Positions 8,259 to 17,800 of a stretch of 56,775 bases of DNA are shown piece by piece. The translations under genes and the position numbers were made by a program. The first letter of the stretch is position 1; the number at the start of each line of letters is the position of its first letter. This stretch comes from Nonomuraea longispora (GTDB lineage Bacteria > Actinomycetota > Actinomycetes > Streptosporangiales > Streptosporangiaceae), in assembly GCF_004348345.1 (NCBI RefSeq), contig NZ_SMJZ01000024.1:1-56775 (forward strand), read 5' to 3'. The notes beneath the pieces were generated by a model. The model was not told where the DNA came from. It worked only from the letters and a program-made list of their open reading frames with translations, and did no database searches.

Positions 8259-8292
8259 GTCTCAGACAATGTCTTGCACATATGTCTTAGAC
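8259..8292. promoter_or_regulatory. overlapping palindromes between tetR and MFS genes
   Basis: GTCTCAGAC (8259-8267), AGACAATGTCT (8264-8274) and GTCTTAGAC (8284-8292) are all palindromic around a central base. They share the half-site GTCT/AGAC. The block lies in the divergent promoter region and is the likely TetR operator. Confidence 0.6.
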
Positions 8293-8311
8293 GTCCATAT
8301 GGTGGCGAGGT

Positions 8312-9889
8312 ATGAGACAGCTCAACACGACAGCAACAGGCAGAGAACGGGCCGGGCTGGCCGTCCTCCTCCTCGTGTGCACGCTGGCCGGCGTGGACCT
8401 GGGAGCCAACCTCCTAGCCGTGAACGAGCTCACCCGGCAGCTCGACATGAGCGCCACTCAGAAGTTGTGGGTTCAGGACGTCTACACGTTCGTCATGGCG
8501 GGGCTCCTGGTCGCGATGGGCGGGCTGGGCGACAGGATCGGCCGCCGCCGGCTGCTGATGCTGGGCGCCGCGGGCTTCGCCACGGCCTCATTCGTCGCGG
8601 CGTTCGCCACGTCCGCCGCACTGCTCATCGCCGCCCGCGCGGCACTCGGCGTGGCGGGGGCGACGCTGATGCCCTCCACGCTCGGGCTCATTCGCGGCAT
8701 GTTCCACGTGCCCGAACAGCGCAGGGCCGCCATCGCCGCGACCGTGGCGGGCGTCACCGTCGGCTCCGCCGTGGGCCCGCTCGTCGGCGGCGTGCTGCTG
8801 GCCGTCACGGCCCGGCCGACGTCGGTCTACCTGATCAGCGTTCCCGGCATGCTCGCCCTGCTCGTCCTCGGCCGGTTCCTGCTGCCGGAGGTCCGCAACC
8901 CCGAAGCGCCGCCGTTCGACCTCGTCAGCGCCGCACTCTCGGTGGGCGCCGTGTTCCCGGTGGTGTACGGCCTCAAGACCATGACCGGATCGGGCGTCGG
9001 CCCGCTGTCCATCGCCGCCGTGCTCGCCGGCGGAGCGTTCGCGTCCGCGTTCGTGACCAGGCAACTGTCGCTCCAGAGGCCCCTCATCGACCTGTGGTTG
9101 CTGCGGCACCCCACCTTCGGCGCCGGGATCGTGCTCAACCTGCTCGTCATGTTCGTCCTGATGGGCTTCTCGCCTCTGCTGATGGAGTACCTCCAGGCGG
9201 GAGCGGGCCTCGACCCGGCGGGGGCCGGGCTGGTCCAGCTCGCCTCGCCGGTGGTGATGGTGCTCGCCATCACGGGCGCCACGCTGCTCGCCAAGCGCGG
9301 CGTGCGTACGGGCACCCTCATGATCGGGGGCTTCGCCGTGGCCACCCTCGGCATGCTGGCACTCACCCAGGTCACGGCCGGCACCGGAGCGCTGCTCGTC
9401 ATGGTGGGCGCGAGCCTGCTCGCCGCCGGCGCCGGAGTGGCGACCGCGCTGGTCGCCGACACGATGGTCGCCACCGCGCCCCAGGAGAAGGCGGCGGCCG
9501 CCGGCGCGCTGTCGGAGACGGGCAAGGAGCTCGGCTCCGCGCTCGGCATGGCCGTGCTGGGCTCCATCGGGGCCGCCGTCTACAGCGCCCGGGTGGGCGA
9601 CGCGGCTCCCGACGCCGTACCCGCGGCCGCGCTCGACGCCGCCCGCGAGACCATCGGCGCCGCGCTGGCCGCGGCCGCCGAACTCCCCGGCGGTGCGGGC
9701 GCCGCGCTGGCGGAGGTCGCGCGGCAGGCGTCCGCGCAGGCCATCAACGTCGTCGGGGTGGCCGGCGCGGTGACCCTGATCGCCGGAGTGATCATCGCCG
9801 CCGTCTCCATGCGCCGCACTCCGCGGCACGCCGTATCCGCGACGACCAAGCCGCAGACCGGCCGTCTTTCCCCCTCCGGCCGCCGCTGA
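8312..9889 (+). CDS. DHA2-type MFS drug exporter (14 TM)
   Basis: A 525-residue polytopic membrane protein. It has the MFS motif A loop (GGLGDRIGRRRLLMLG) after the second helix and a motif C-like helix (GVTVGSAVGPLVGG). Its length and spacing fit the 14-helix DHA2 family, proton-driven exporters of antibiotics and quaternary compounds. It is divergent from a TetR gene and is followed 31 bases later by an FAD monooxygenase, probably in one transcript. An export-plus-modification resistance pair is the simplest reading. The substrate is unknown. Confidence 0.9.
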   Translation: MRQLNTTATGRERAGLAVLLLVCTLAGVDLGANLLAVNELTRQLDMSATQKLWVQDVYTFVMAGLLVAMGGLGDRIGRRRLLMLGAAGFATASFVAAFATSAALLIAARAALGVAGATLMPSTLGLIRGMFHVPEQRRAAIAATVAGVTVGSAVGPLVGGVLLAVTARPTSVYLISVPGMLALLVLGRFLLPEVRNPEAPPFDLVSAALSVGAVFPVVYGLKTMTGSGVGPLSIAAVLAGGAFASAFVTRQLSLQRPLIDLWLLRHPTFGAGIVLNLLVMFVLMGFSPLLMEYLQAGAGLDPAGAGLVQLASPVVMVLAITGATLLAKRGVRTGTLMIGGFAVATLGMLALTQVTAGTGALLVMVGASLLAAGAGVATALVADTMVATAPQEKAAAAGALSETGKELGSALGMAVLGSIGAAVYSARVGDAAPDAVPAAALDAARETIGAALAAAAELPGGAGAALAEVARQASAQAINVVGVAGAVTLIAGVIIAAVSMRRTPRHAVSATTKPQTGRLSPSGRR

Positions 9890-9920
9890 ACGACGACGTC
9901 CGACAGAAAGTGAGACGACA

Positions 9921-11102
9921 ATGCGCAACCAGACCATCCTCATCTCCGGCGGCGGCATCGCCGGTCCGGCGCTGGCCTTCTGGCTGCGGCGTTTCGGGTT
10001 CGCCCCGACCGTCGTGGAACGGGCGCGGGGCCCCCGGGACGGAGGCCAGGCGGTCGACTTCCGCGGCGCCGCCCTCGAAGTGACCCGGCGCATGGGCCTC
10101 TACGACGCCATCCACCGGGCGCGCACAGCGATGGGCGCGGTCAGCTACGTCGACGGCCTGGGCAGACACCGGGCCACGCTGCCCGCCGAGATCATGAGCG
10201 GTGAAGTGGAGATCCTCCGCGGCGACCTCGTGCACATCCTGCACGACGCCACCAGGAACGACACCGAGTACCTCTTCGGCGACTCCATCGCCGCGATGGA
10301 CACCGGCGACGACGGCGTCGCCGTGAGCTTCGCCTCGGGCGCGACCCGTACCTTCGACCTCGTCGTGGGCGCGGACGGGCTGCACTCGAACGTGCGCGCA
10401 CTGACCTTCGGCGACGAGTCGCAGTTCAGCCGCTACCTGGGCTACCACCTGTCGATCTTCTCCGTGCCCAACTTCCTCGGCCTCGAATACACCGGGCACT
10501 TCTACAACGTGCCGGGCAAGCTCGCGGGGATGTACAGCGCACGGGACAACACCGAGGCCCGCGCCCTGTTCTACTTCGCCTCGCCGCCGCTCGGCTACGA
10601 CCACCGCGACGACGAGCAGCAGAAGAAGATCCTGGAGCAGAGGTTCGCCGGGGAGTCATGGGAGGTGCCCCGGCTGCTGAAGGAGATGCGGAACGCCCCC
10701 GACTTCTACTTCGACTCCACCACGCAGATCCGGCTGCCCTCCTACTCGCGCGGCCGCGTCGCCCTGCTCGGCGACGCGGGATACTGCGCGTCCACCCTGT
10801 CGGGCGGCGGCAGCGGCCTGGCCGTGGTCGGTGCGTACGTGCTGGCCGGCGAGCTGGCACGGGCCCGCGGCGACCACGAGACGGCCTTCGCCCGCTACGA
10901 GTCGCGGATGCGCGGCTACGTCGACGCCAACATGAAGCTGGCCGAGGGCGCGGGCAACTGGCTCGTCCCGCCGTCCGGCACCTGGATCCGGATGCGCAAC
11001 CTCAACTACCGGCTGCTGCCGTACATGCCGTGGAAGGGCCTCATCACCAAGACGGCGAGCCAGGCCGCGAACGCCATCGAGCTGGAGGACTACGGACCCT
11101 GA
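9921..11102 (+). CDS. FAD-dependent aromatic monooxygenase (TetX/PHBH fold)
   Basis: A 393-residue flavoprotein. The N-terminal Rossmann motif GGGIAGPALAFWL binds FAD, the mid-protein DLVVGADGLHSNVR matches the DG motif, and GDAGYCASTLSGGGSGLA is the GD motif contacting the ribityl chain. Family members hydroxylate aromatic substrates or inactivate antibiotics such as tetracyclines or rifamycins; the sequence does not decide which. It lies downstream of the MFS exporter under the same TetR-regulated promoter. ATG at 9921. Confidence 0.9.
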   Translation: MRNQTILISGGGIAGPALAFWLRRFGFAPTVVERARGPRDGGQAVDFRGAALEVTRRMGLYDAIHRARTAMGAVSYVDGLGRHRATLPAEIMSGEVEILRGDLVHILHDATRNDTEYLFGDSIAAMDTGDDGVAVSFASGATRTFDLVVGADGLHSNVRALTFGDESQFSRYLGYHLSIFSVPNFLGLEYTGHFYNVPGKLAGMYSARDNTEARALFYFASPPLGYDHRDDEQQKKILEQRFAGESWEVPRLLKEMRNAPDFYFDSTTQIRLPSYSRGRVALLGDAGYCASTLSGGGSGLAVVGAYVLAGELARARGDHETAFARYESRMRGYVDANMKLAEGAGNWLVPPSGTWIRMRNLNYRLLPYMPWKGLITKTASQAANAIELEDYGP

Positions 11103-11208
11103 CCCGCCGGAGACCCACGCGGGCGCGCACTCAGGCCGCGCCGTTTACTTCCCTGATCGCGGGTATGGGCAGGAGCCCGTACGAGTCGATCAGCGCGGAG
11201 GTCACCGC

Positions 11209-11814
11209 ATGCGAGCCGTCGTCGTCAACTGCACTCTGAAGCCGGCCCCTGAACCGTCGAACACGGGCTCGCTCGCCGACGTCGTCGCCGGCGAGCTGCG
11301 GGAGCGCGGCGTCGGCACCGAGACGTACCGGGCGGTCGACGAGAACATCCTGCCCGGGGTGGAGACGGACATGGGAGAGGGCGACGGGTGGCCGAGGATC
11401 CACCGGAGCCTGCTCGACTCCGAGATTCTCATCGTCGCCACCCCCACCTGGGTGGGACACCCGTCGTCGGTGGCCCAGCGGGTGATCGAACGGATGGACG
11501 CCATGTTGTCGGAGACGGGCGACGACGGGCGCCCGGTGGCCTACAACCGCGTCGCCGGAGTCGTCGTCACCGGGAACGAGGACGGCGCGCACCACGTGAT
11601 CAGCGAGATCGCCGGCGCGCTGATCGACATCGGCTACACGATCCCCGGCCAGTCCTGGACCTACTGGCATCTCGGCCCTGGTCCCGGGCCCAACTACCTG
11701 GACTCCGAGCAGGGCCGCGAATGGTCGCACAAGACCGCCCGCGCCATGGCGTCCAACCTGTACGCCGTCGCCCAGGCCCTCGCCGCCTGGCCGGTGCCGC
11801 CCCCGCCGAGCTAG
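11209..11814 (+). CDS. flavodoxin-family / NADPH-dependent FMN reductase
   Basis: A 201-residue flavoprotein. VVVNCTLKP near the N terminus corresponds to the FMN phosphate loop, and ATPTWVGHPSSVAQRVIERMD is the typical flavin-ring segment of the WrbA/FMN-reductase superfamily. It probably reduces quinones or nitro compounds or supplies reduced flavin. GGAGGT lies six bases before the ATG at 11209. It follows the monooxygenase by about 100 bp, so a partner role is possible but unproven. Confidence 0.85.
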   Translation: MRAVVVNCTLKPAPEPSNTGSLADVVAGELRERGVGTETYRAVDENILPGVETDMGEGDGWPRIHRSLLDSEILIVATPTWVGHPSSVAQRVIERMDAMLSETGDDGRPVAYNRVAGVVVTGNEDGAHHVISEIAGALIDIGYTIPGQSWTYWHLGPGPGPNYLDSEQGREWSHKTARAMASNLYAVAQALAAWPVPPPPS

Positions 11815-11837
11815 CCCGCGCGTCGCCGTACGTCGGG

Positions 11838-11985
11838 TCAGCCCCTGGGCGGGACGGGGTCGTTGCCGGGGGCGATCGTGCGCTGGTCGCGTACCTGGCC
11901 GTCGACGCCGTGGACGCGCAGCTCGACGCCTTCCCCGCCCGCCGGCGATGAAACGGCGGGCGAGGTCGTACGGCTGATGGGAAAA
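11838..11985 (-). pseudogene. possible gene remnant on the minus strand
   Basis: A frame without a convincing start reads on the minus strand to a TGA at 11838-11840. It contains VELRVHGVDG, reminiscent of the RVHGV motif of an actinomycete membrane-protein family. The rest of such a protein is missing. The call rests on that short motif only. Confidence 0.25.
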
Positions 11986-11988
11986 TTG

Positions 11989-12005
11989 CGGAGCGAAACG
12001 CTCCG
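11989..12005. promoter_or_regulatory. TetR operator copy 1 (CGGAGCG-N3-CGCTCCG)
   Basis: A perfect 7-3-7 palindrome upstream of the FMN reductase at 12071. The same palindrome occurs at 12024-12040 and, with one or two changes, twice in front of the MFS and TetR genes at 14.1 kb. Confidence 0.75.
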
Positions 12006-12023
12006 GGATAGTGTGCGCTCTGT

Positions 12024-12040
12024 CGGAGCGAACCGCTCCG
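12024..12040. promoter_or_regulatory. TetR operator copy 2
   Basis: CGGAGCG-AAC-CGCTCCG, centred 35 bp from copy 1 and 31 bp before the GTG of the FMN reductase gene. The two sites would place two repressor dimers over the promoter. Confidence 0.75.
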
Positions 12041-12070
12041 ATATCTCAGGACGGAAGGGAATGACGACTC

Positions 12071-12649
12071 GTGATCAATGTCGCGATCATCATCGGCAGC
12101 ACGCGTCCCGGGCGTAATGGGGAGGCGGTGGCGCGCTGGATCCACGATCTCGCCGCGCGACGTGACGACGCCCGGTTCGAGCTCGTGGACCTCAAGGACT
12201 TCGGCCTGCCGCACCTCGACGAGGCGCTGCCGCCCGCGATGGGCCACCGCGACCTTCCCCACACCAGGAAGTGGGCCGGCAAGGTCGCGTCCTTCGATGC
12301 GTACGTGTTCGTCACGCCCGAGTACAACCACTCGATCTCCGGCGCGCTGAAGAACGCCATCGACTTCCTCTATGGCGAGTGGCACAACAAGGCGGCGGGA
12401 TTCGTCGGTTACGGGAGCGTGGGCGGCACGCGGGCGGTGGAGCACCTGCGCCTGATCATGGGCGAGTTGAAGGTGGCCTGCGTGGGCTCTCAGGTCGCGC
12501 TGTTCCTGGGCAGCGACTTCGAGAACTTCAGCACGTTCAAGCCGGCGGCTCACCGGGTGCACGCCGCCACAGAGATGCTCGACGAGGTCGTCGCCTGGGG
12601 CGGCGCGATGAAAGGGCTGCGCGAGGGCGCGACGCCGGCGCGGACCTGA
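12071..12649 (+). CDS. NADPH-dependent FMN reductase
   Basis: A 192-residue flavodoxin-like reductase: IIGSTRPGRNGEAVARWI is the FMN phosphate-binding loop, and TPEYNHSISGALKNAIDFLY is the family signature. It should be a soluble homodimer that reduces FMN, quinones or azo and nitro compounds with NADPH. The GTG at 12071 follows a GGAAGGGA. Two perfect CGGAGCG palindromes lie in its promoter, tying it to the TetR/MFS pair at 12.7-14.8 kb. An induced detoxification role is inferred. Confidence 0.92.
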   Translation: MINVAIIIGSTRPGRNGEAVARWIHDLAARRDDARFELVDLKDFGLPHLDEALPPAMGHRDLPHTRKWAGKVASFDAYVFVTPEYNHSISGALKNAIDFLYGEWHNKAAGFVGYGSVGGTRAVEHLRLIMGELKVACVGSQVALFLGSDFENFSTFKPAAHRVHAATEMLDEVVAWGGAMKGLREGATPART

Positions 12650-12687
12650 CCCGCGGCACTTCCGGGTTGCTGCGCCCTTGCGGGCGG

Positions 12688-14058
12688 TCATCTCGTGCGG
12701 TCGAGCGGCTGATCGATCTCGTCGCGCGGGAGGCGGGCGACCGTGACGGCCAGTGCGGCGGCCACCATGGGAACGACGCCCGCAACCAGGAAGATCCATT
12801 GATTTCCCCAGGTGGCCGCCGCCGGCCCGGCCAGGGCCATCGACAGGGGAGCCATGCTCAGTGAGACGAAGAAGTCGAGGCTGGAGACCCGGCCGAGCAT
12901 GGCGGGCGGCACCCGGCGCTGCAGGAGCGTCCCCCAGATGACCATCGCGCCGGAGGTCAGGGCGCCGTGGACGAAAAGCGCGGCCATCATGATCCACAGC
13001 CGGTCGGTCGACCCGAGAGCGAGGAGGGGAAGGCAGCCCGCGGCCCAGGCCAGCAGCATGACCGACAGGTAGCGGCGGGGGAGGGGAAGCGCGGACATCG
13101 TGAGCGAGCCGACCACCCCGCCGATACCTCTGCAGGCGAGGGCGAGAGCGAACTCCCGCGGCCCGCCCATTCCCTGGTCGCGGACGACGAACGGCAGCAG
13201 GACCTGGACCGGCCCGTTGGTGACCAGGACGAACGTGACGGCGAACGCGAGCGTCGCGATCAGCCAAGGAGTCGAGTGAAGGTAGGCGAACCCGGCGCCG
13301 AGGTCGCCCACCGCCGACCGGACGTGGCCACCCGCGCGCGAGATGCGGGAGCGCGTCACAGGCCGGGGTTCGGGGGTCGCGCGCGTCTCCGGTCCACGTA
13401 CGCCCGTCGAGGCCGGCTCGAAACGGCGTATGCCGATCGCGCACGCCGCGGCGAGGAGATGCGCGCCGGCGACTCCCGCCAGGGCCGTGCTCGGCGCGAA
13501 GAGGCTGATCAGCGCGCTGGCGGCGGCGGGCCCGAGCACGTGCATCAGCGTCGGTCTCAACATGCTCTCGATCCCGTTGGCCGCGAGCAGATCGTCCTCG
13601 GCGACCGCGGCGGGAACGAGCGCCGAGTAGGCGGGATAGAAGAATCCGTCCGCGATCCCGAGGGCCGCGGCGACCGCGACGAGTTGTGCCGGGGTGAGCA
13701 GGCCCATCGTGCCGGTGACCGTGGCCGAGCCGACAGCCACCGCCTTGGCGAGCTGGCTGATCAAAATGATGCGCCGCCGAGACGCTCGGTCGGCGACGAC
13801 ACCTCCCAGCAGGGCCGTACCGACGAGCCCGATGCCGCTCGCGGCGGCGATCAGGGAGAGCTCGGACGGGCCCGCCCCTATGGCGATCACCTGCCACGCC
13901 ACCGTGACCGCCCACATGCCGCTGCCGGCCAGGCTCAGGGCGAGCGACGCCGACAGGAGGCGGTAGTGACCCGTGCGGTACGGCCGGAAGGGCCGGGGCA
14001 GGCGGCTGCGCCGGGGGGCGGGCTCGCTGTCCCCGATGTCGGATGTGCTGGCGGCCAT
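12688..14058 (-). CDS. MFS exporter (12 TM, EntS-like)
   Basis: A 456-residue membrane protein with about twelve helices. GGVVADRASRRRIILIS matches MFS motif A, and a basic cytoplasmic loop lies near residue 230. The overall pattern fits the enterobactin-exporter/macrolide-efflux branch. AAGGAG lies just before the ATG at 14058. It is divergent from a TetR gene with two operator palindromes between them and convergent with the FMN reductase. It probably exports the compound sensed by that regulator. Confidence 0.9.
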   Translation of the reverse strand: MAASTSDIGDSEPAPRRSRLPRPFRPYRTGHYRLLSASLALSLAGSGMWAVTVAWQVIAIGAGPSELSLIAAASGIGLVGTALLGGVVADRASRRRIILISQLAKAVAVGSATVTGTMGLLTPAQLVAVAAALGIADGFFYPAYSALVPAAVAEDDLLAANGIESMLRPTLMHVLGPAAASALISLFAPSTALAGVAGAHLLAAACAIGIRRFEPASTGVRGPETRATPEPRPVTRSRISRAGGHVRSAVGDLGAGFAYLHSTPWLIATLAFAVTFVLVTNGPVQVLLPFVVRDQGMGGPREFALALACRGIGGVVGSLTMSALPLPRRYLSVMLLAWAAGCLPLLALGSTDRLWIMMAALFVHGALTSGAMVIWGTLLQRRVPPAMLGRVSSLDFFVSLSMAPLSMALAGPAAATWGNQWIFLVAGVVPMVAAALAVTVARLPRDEIDQPLDRTR

Positions 14059-14074
14059 GGGGCTCCTTCAGTTG

Positions 14075-14091
14075 CGGAGTGATTCGCTCCG
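14075..14091. promoter_or_regulatory. TetR operator copy 3
   Basis: CGGAGTG-ATT-CGCTCCG, extended to 14073-14093 by TG/CA flanks. It differs from the copies at 12.0 kb by one base in the left arm and lies 17 bp upstream of the MFS start. Confidence 0.75.
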
Positions 14092-14107
14092 CACAAGACC
14101 ATAGACG

Positions 14108-14124
14108 CGGAGCAGAACACTCCG
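14108..14124. promoter_or_regulatory. TetR operator copy 4
   Basis: CGGAGCA-GAA-CACTCCG, centred 33 bp from copy 3 and just upstream of the TetR start, so autoregulation is expected. Confidence 0.7.
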
Positions 14125-14145
14125 CAAATGGGTAGACTGCACGGC

Positions 14146-14820
14146 ATGACACGTTCGCGTTCATGGCGCAGCGAGGAGGTCGCCAGGAACGACCGGGCTT
14201 TGCTGAGGGCGGCCCGCGAGGTGCTGGCGGTGGACGGCGCGCACGCGTCGGTGGCGGCGATCGCGGCTCGGGCCGGCGTCGGAGTGGGCTCGCTCTACCG
14301 GCGCTACCGTACGAAACAGGAGCTGTTCCAGCGGCTGTGCCTGATCGCCCTGCGGGAATACCTCGACGCGGCGAACGAGGGCCTTGCCATGGACGACACC
14401 TGGCAGGGCCTGATGCACTACGCGATGGCGTCCATCCGGTCGGGCCCGGGTTCGCTGGCGCCGGCGGCCGGCACCTTCGACGTCACCGACGAGATGACCG
14501 AGCTGGCGCGGCGGGGTGATCGCGCGGTGGCCGAGCTCGTCCAACGCGCGCACAGGGCGGGGGTGCTCCGCGCCGGGGTGACCGCGGTCGACCTCGAACT
14601 GCTCATCGAACAACTGTCGAAGTCCCCCTTGCAGGAGCAGCTGCAGTGCCAAGGCCGGACCGAGCTGTACGACGCCGCCCTGAACGCGCGAGAGCGCATC
14701 ATCACCATCGCGCTCGACGGCCTACGCGCCGGGCCGGCGGGTGCGCTGCCGGGCCAGGCCCCTGGTTACGAGCTGTTCACCATGAGATGGGCGCCGCCGG
14801 AGGGCGAAACCGCCGAGTGA
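14146..14820 (+). CDS. TetR-family repressor
   Basis: A 224-residue regulator with a helix-turn-helix of TetR type (ASVAAIAARAGVGVGSLYRRYRTKQELFQRL) and the SBD-like C-terminal ligand domain common in actinomycetes. The ATG at 14146 gives the family-like start MTRSRSWRSEEV. An in-frame ATG at 14128 lies three bases after an operator; neither has a clear ribosome binding site. Four related palindromes connect it with the divergent MFS exporter and the FMN reductase at 12.07 kb, and it most likely controls all three genes. Confidence 0.9.
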   Translation: MTRSRSWRSEEVARNDRALLRAAREVLAVDGAHASVAAIAARAGVGVGSLYRRYRTKQELFQRLCLIALREYLDAANEGLAMDDTWQGLMHYAMASIRSGPGSLAPAAGTFDVTDEMTELARRGDRAVAELVQRAHRAGVLRAGVTAVDLELLIEQLSKSPLQEQLQCQGRTELYDAALNARERIITIALDGLRAGPAGALPGQAPGYELFTMRWAPPEGETAE

Positions 14821-14859
14821 CGGCGACGTCACCCATCGAGGCATACCGGCCGTACGACA

Positions 14860-17800
14860 TCAGGGCCCGAGCGTGCCAAGCGCTGTCCGCAGGACTGCGG
14901 TGATGCGGTCGACGTCGCCGCGTTCGGCGGGTGGGAGCGGTGCGCCCACACTCTCGCGCAATCGGAAGGCCTCGTTCAGCAGCCGGGCCGCCTCCTCGTG
15001 GCGGCCCGCCAGGCTGTGCGCTCCGGCCAGTCCCTCGTAGGCGAGGGCGACCGCCCGCGGATCGCCGGTGGCGGAGGCGGCCGCAAGGCCCTGCTCGTGC
15101 AGCTCCAGCGCCACGGGGGCGTCGCCGCGCTGCTCGGCGACGAAGCCCAGCTCGGCGAGGATGAGCGCCGCGCCGTTCTCCGCGTCGAACTCCCGGTTCC
15201 AGTCCAGCCAGGCGCGCAGGCGCTTCTCCGCCTCGTCGAGCCGCCCCTGACGGCGGGCGGCGAGGGCGAGGCCCACCTCCGCGAACTCCTGGGCGCGCCG
15301 GTCGGCGTGCGTCACGGCCAGCCGCCGGCCGCGTTCGTGCAGCTTGTCGGCGCGTGCGAAGTCGCTGGACAGCAACGCGATCCGGCCCAGCTCCGACCAG
15401 CGCACGGACACCTCACCCCACAGGTCGAGGCTCTCTGCGAGAGCCAGGCCCTCGCGGTGCCGGGCCTCCGCTGCGTGGTAGTCACCCACGATCTCGGCGA
15501 GCCTGCCGAGCACGCCGATGGCCTGGAGCCGTCCCCACTGGTCGCGGGCCTCCGTGAACAGCGCCAGCCCCTCCTCGGCGTCGAGCCGCGAGCCGGCGAT
15601 GTCCCCGCGCACGTAACGGTGCAGGCCCCGCACCGTTAGCGATGCCGCGATGCCCCAGCGATCTTTCTTGTCCCGGAAGTCGTCAAGGGCACGCCGGTTC
15701 AGCTCCTCGGCTGCCTCCAGGGAACCGAACAGCGTCTCCGCGTACCCCAGGAACCACCTGGCCCGTCCCGACGCCTCGACGGGGGGACGGCCCCGCCATG
15801 GCTCCCCGGTGAGCAGCGTCATCCCGGCCAGCCAGGCGCCATCGTCATCCGTCTCGAGCGCGAGAGCCAGCGAGCGCCTGGCCTCGGCGAATCGGCCGCG
15901 CAGCAACCAGTACCAGGCCATCCTCCGCACCAGACGTCTGGCGAGGTGCTCGTCGGCGGTGTCGAGCGCGGCGCGCAGGTTGGCCGCCTCGGCGTCAAGA
16001 CGGCGCAGCCACCGCTGCTGGTCGCCGCCGCGCAGGTGCGCGTCGGCGCGTTCGGCCAAGGAGACGTAGTAGCGGGCGTGCGCCTGGCGCAGGGCTTCGT
16101 GCTCGTCCTCCGGCAGCTTCTCCAGGCAGTACGCGGCGACGGATTCCAGCAGCCGGTAACGGGGCGGGTCGTCGCCTGTCACGACCAGGAGCGACCGGTT
16201 CACGAGACTGGCCAGCAAGTCCACGACCTCGGCGGGCTTCACGCCGCGGCCGGAGCAGAGCGCCTCGGCGGCCTCCAGCGCGCAGCCGTCCCGGTGGATC
16301 GCCAGGCGGCCCAGCACGGCCCGCTCGGCGCCGGTCAGCAGGTTCCAGCTCCAGTCGATCACAGCCTTGAGCGTCCGCTGACGGGCCGGGGCGTCGCGGC
16401 GGCCGCCGACCAGCAGTCCGAACCGGTCGTCGAGCCGGTGGGCCAGCTCCGTCGTGCCCAGCACGCGCACTCGGGTGGACGCCAGCTCCAGGGCGAGCGG
16501 GATGCCGTCCATGCGACGGCAGATCGTGGCCACAGCCTCGGCGTTCTCCGCCGACACGGCGAAGCCCGGTGAGGCGGCGGCCGCCCGTGCCACGAACAAC
16601 CGGACCGCGCTCGACTGGGCGACCTCCTGCGGGCCGGCTCCCGCTTCCGGCACGTCGAGGGGCGGAACAGGCCACTGCCGCTCGCCTGCGATGCCCAGCG
16701 GCTCGCGGCTAGTGGCGAGGATGCGTACGCCTGGCGCGCGGCGCAGCAGCAGTCCGGCCAAACCCGCCACCGCGTCGATGACGTGCTCGCAGTTGTCCAG
16801 GACGAGCAGGAGCCGCCGCCCGCGCAGCGCCTCGGCCAGCCGGTGGGAGACACCGGACGGCGACGGCTCGTCCCGGAGCCCGAGCACGAAGGCCACCGCC
16901 TCCGAGATCCTTTCCCCATGTGGCCGCTCCCCGCCGAGTTCCACGAGCCACACCCCGTCGGGAAAGGCTTCGGCCTGCGCGTGCCCCACCTCCAGCGCGA
17001 GCCGCGTCTTGCCGACTCCGCCCGGTCCTGTCAGGGTGACCAGGCGTTCTTCGTTCAGCAGGCCCCGCACGTCCGCGGCGGCCCGTGACCGTCCGACCAG
17101 GTCGGTCAGCGGCTCGGGGAGGTTGCCTTGGGGCGGCCGGTCGGCGAATTCCTGGCGCAGGATCTGCTGCTGCAGTTCGATCAGCCCGGGGCCCGGCTCC
17201 AGGCCCAGATCCTCGTTGAGGACGCGGCGTGCGTCCTGGAAGACGTCAAGCGCGGCGCTCGCGCGTCCCGCGCCGTATAGGGCGCGCATGTGGGCGGCGC
17301 GCAGTCGCTCGCGCAGCGGGTGGCCGCGCGTCAGCTCGGCGAGTTCGCTCACCAGCGGGCCATGATCGCCCAGTTCGAGGCGCGCCTCGGCGTAGTCCTC
17401 CCACGCCAGCAGACGCTGTTCTTCCAGCCGCGCAGCAGCCGCCCGCGCGAACGGTTCGTCGGCGAATCCGTCGAACGCCTGCCCCCGCCAGAGCCCGAGC
17501 GCTTCGGAGAACATCTCAGCCTGTACGCGTGGGTCACCGGCGGCGCGGGCACGGTCGGCCAGCGCGACGAAACGCACCGCGTCGACCGTCTCGTCCTCGA
17601 CGTTCAGCAGGTAGCCAGGCGGACGGCGCAGCACGGCCTCCGCGCCGAGCACGGCGCGCAGCCGGGACACGAGGGTCTGCACGGCGCGCACGGGATGGGC
17701 CGGAGGCCGGTCCCACAGTTCGTCGGCCAACCGGTCGGCCGAGACCACCCGCCCCGGGTTCGCCAGCAACGCCGCCAGCAGGGCGCGGACCTTGGCCTCG

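Noticed and set aside
8588..10093. Long minus-strand open frame across the MFS gene
   Set aside because: Arg/Gly/His-rich shadow of the real plus-strand MFS gene, as is common at this GC content.
11600..14164. 854-codon minus-strand frame across the FMN reductase and MFS genes
   Set aside because: It crosses several well-supported genes, has low-complexity composition and no recognisable domains.
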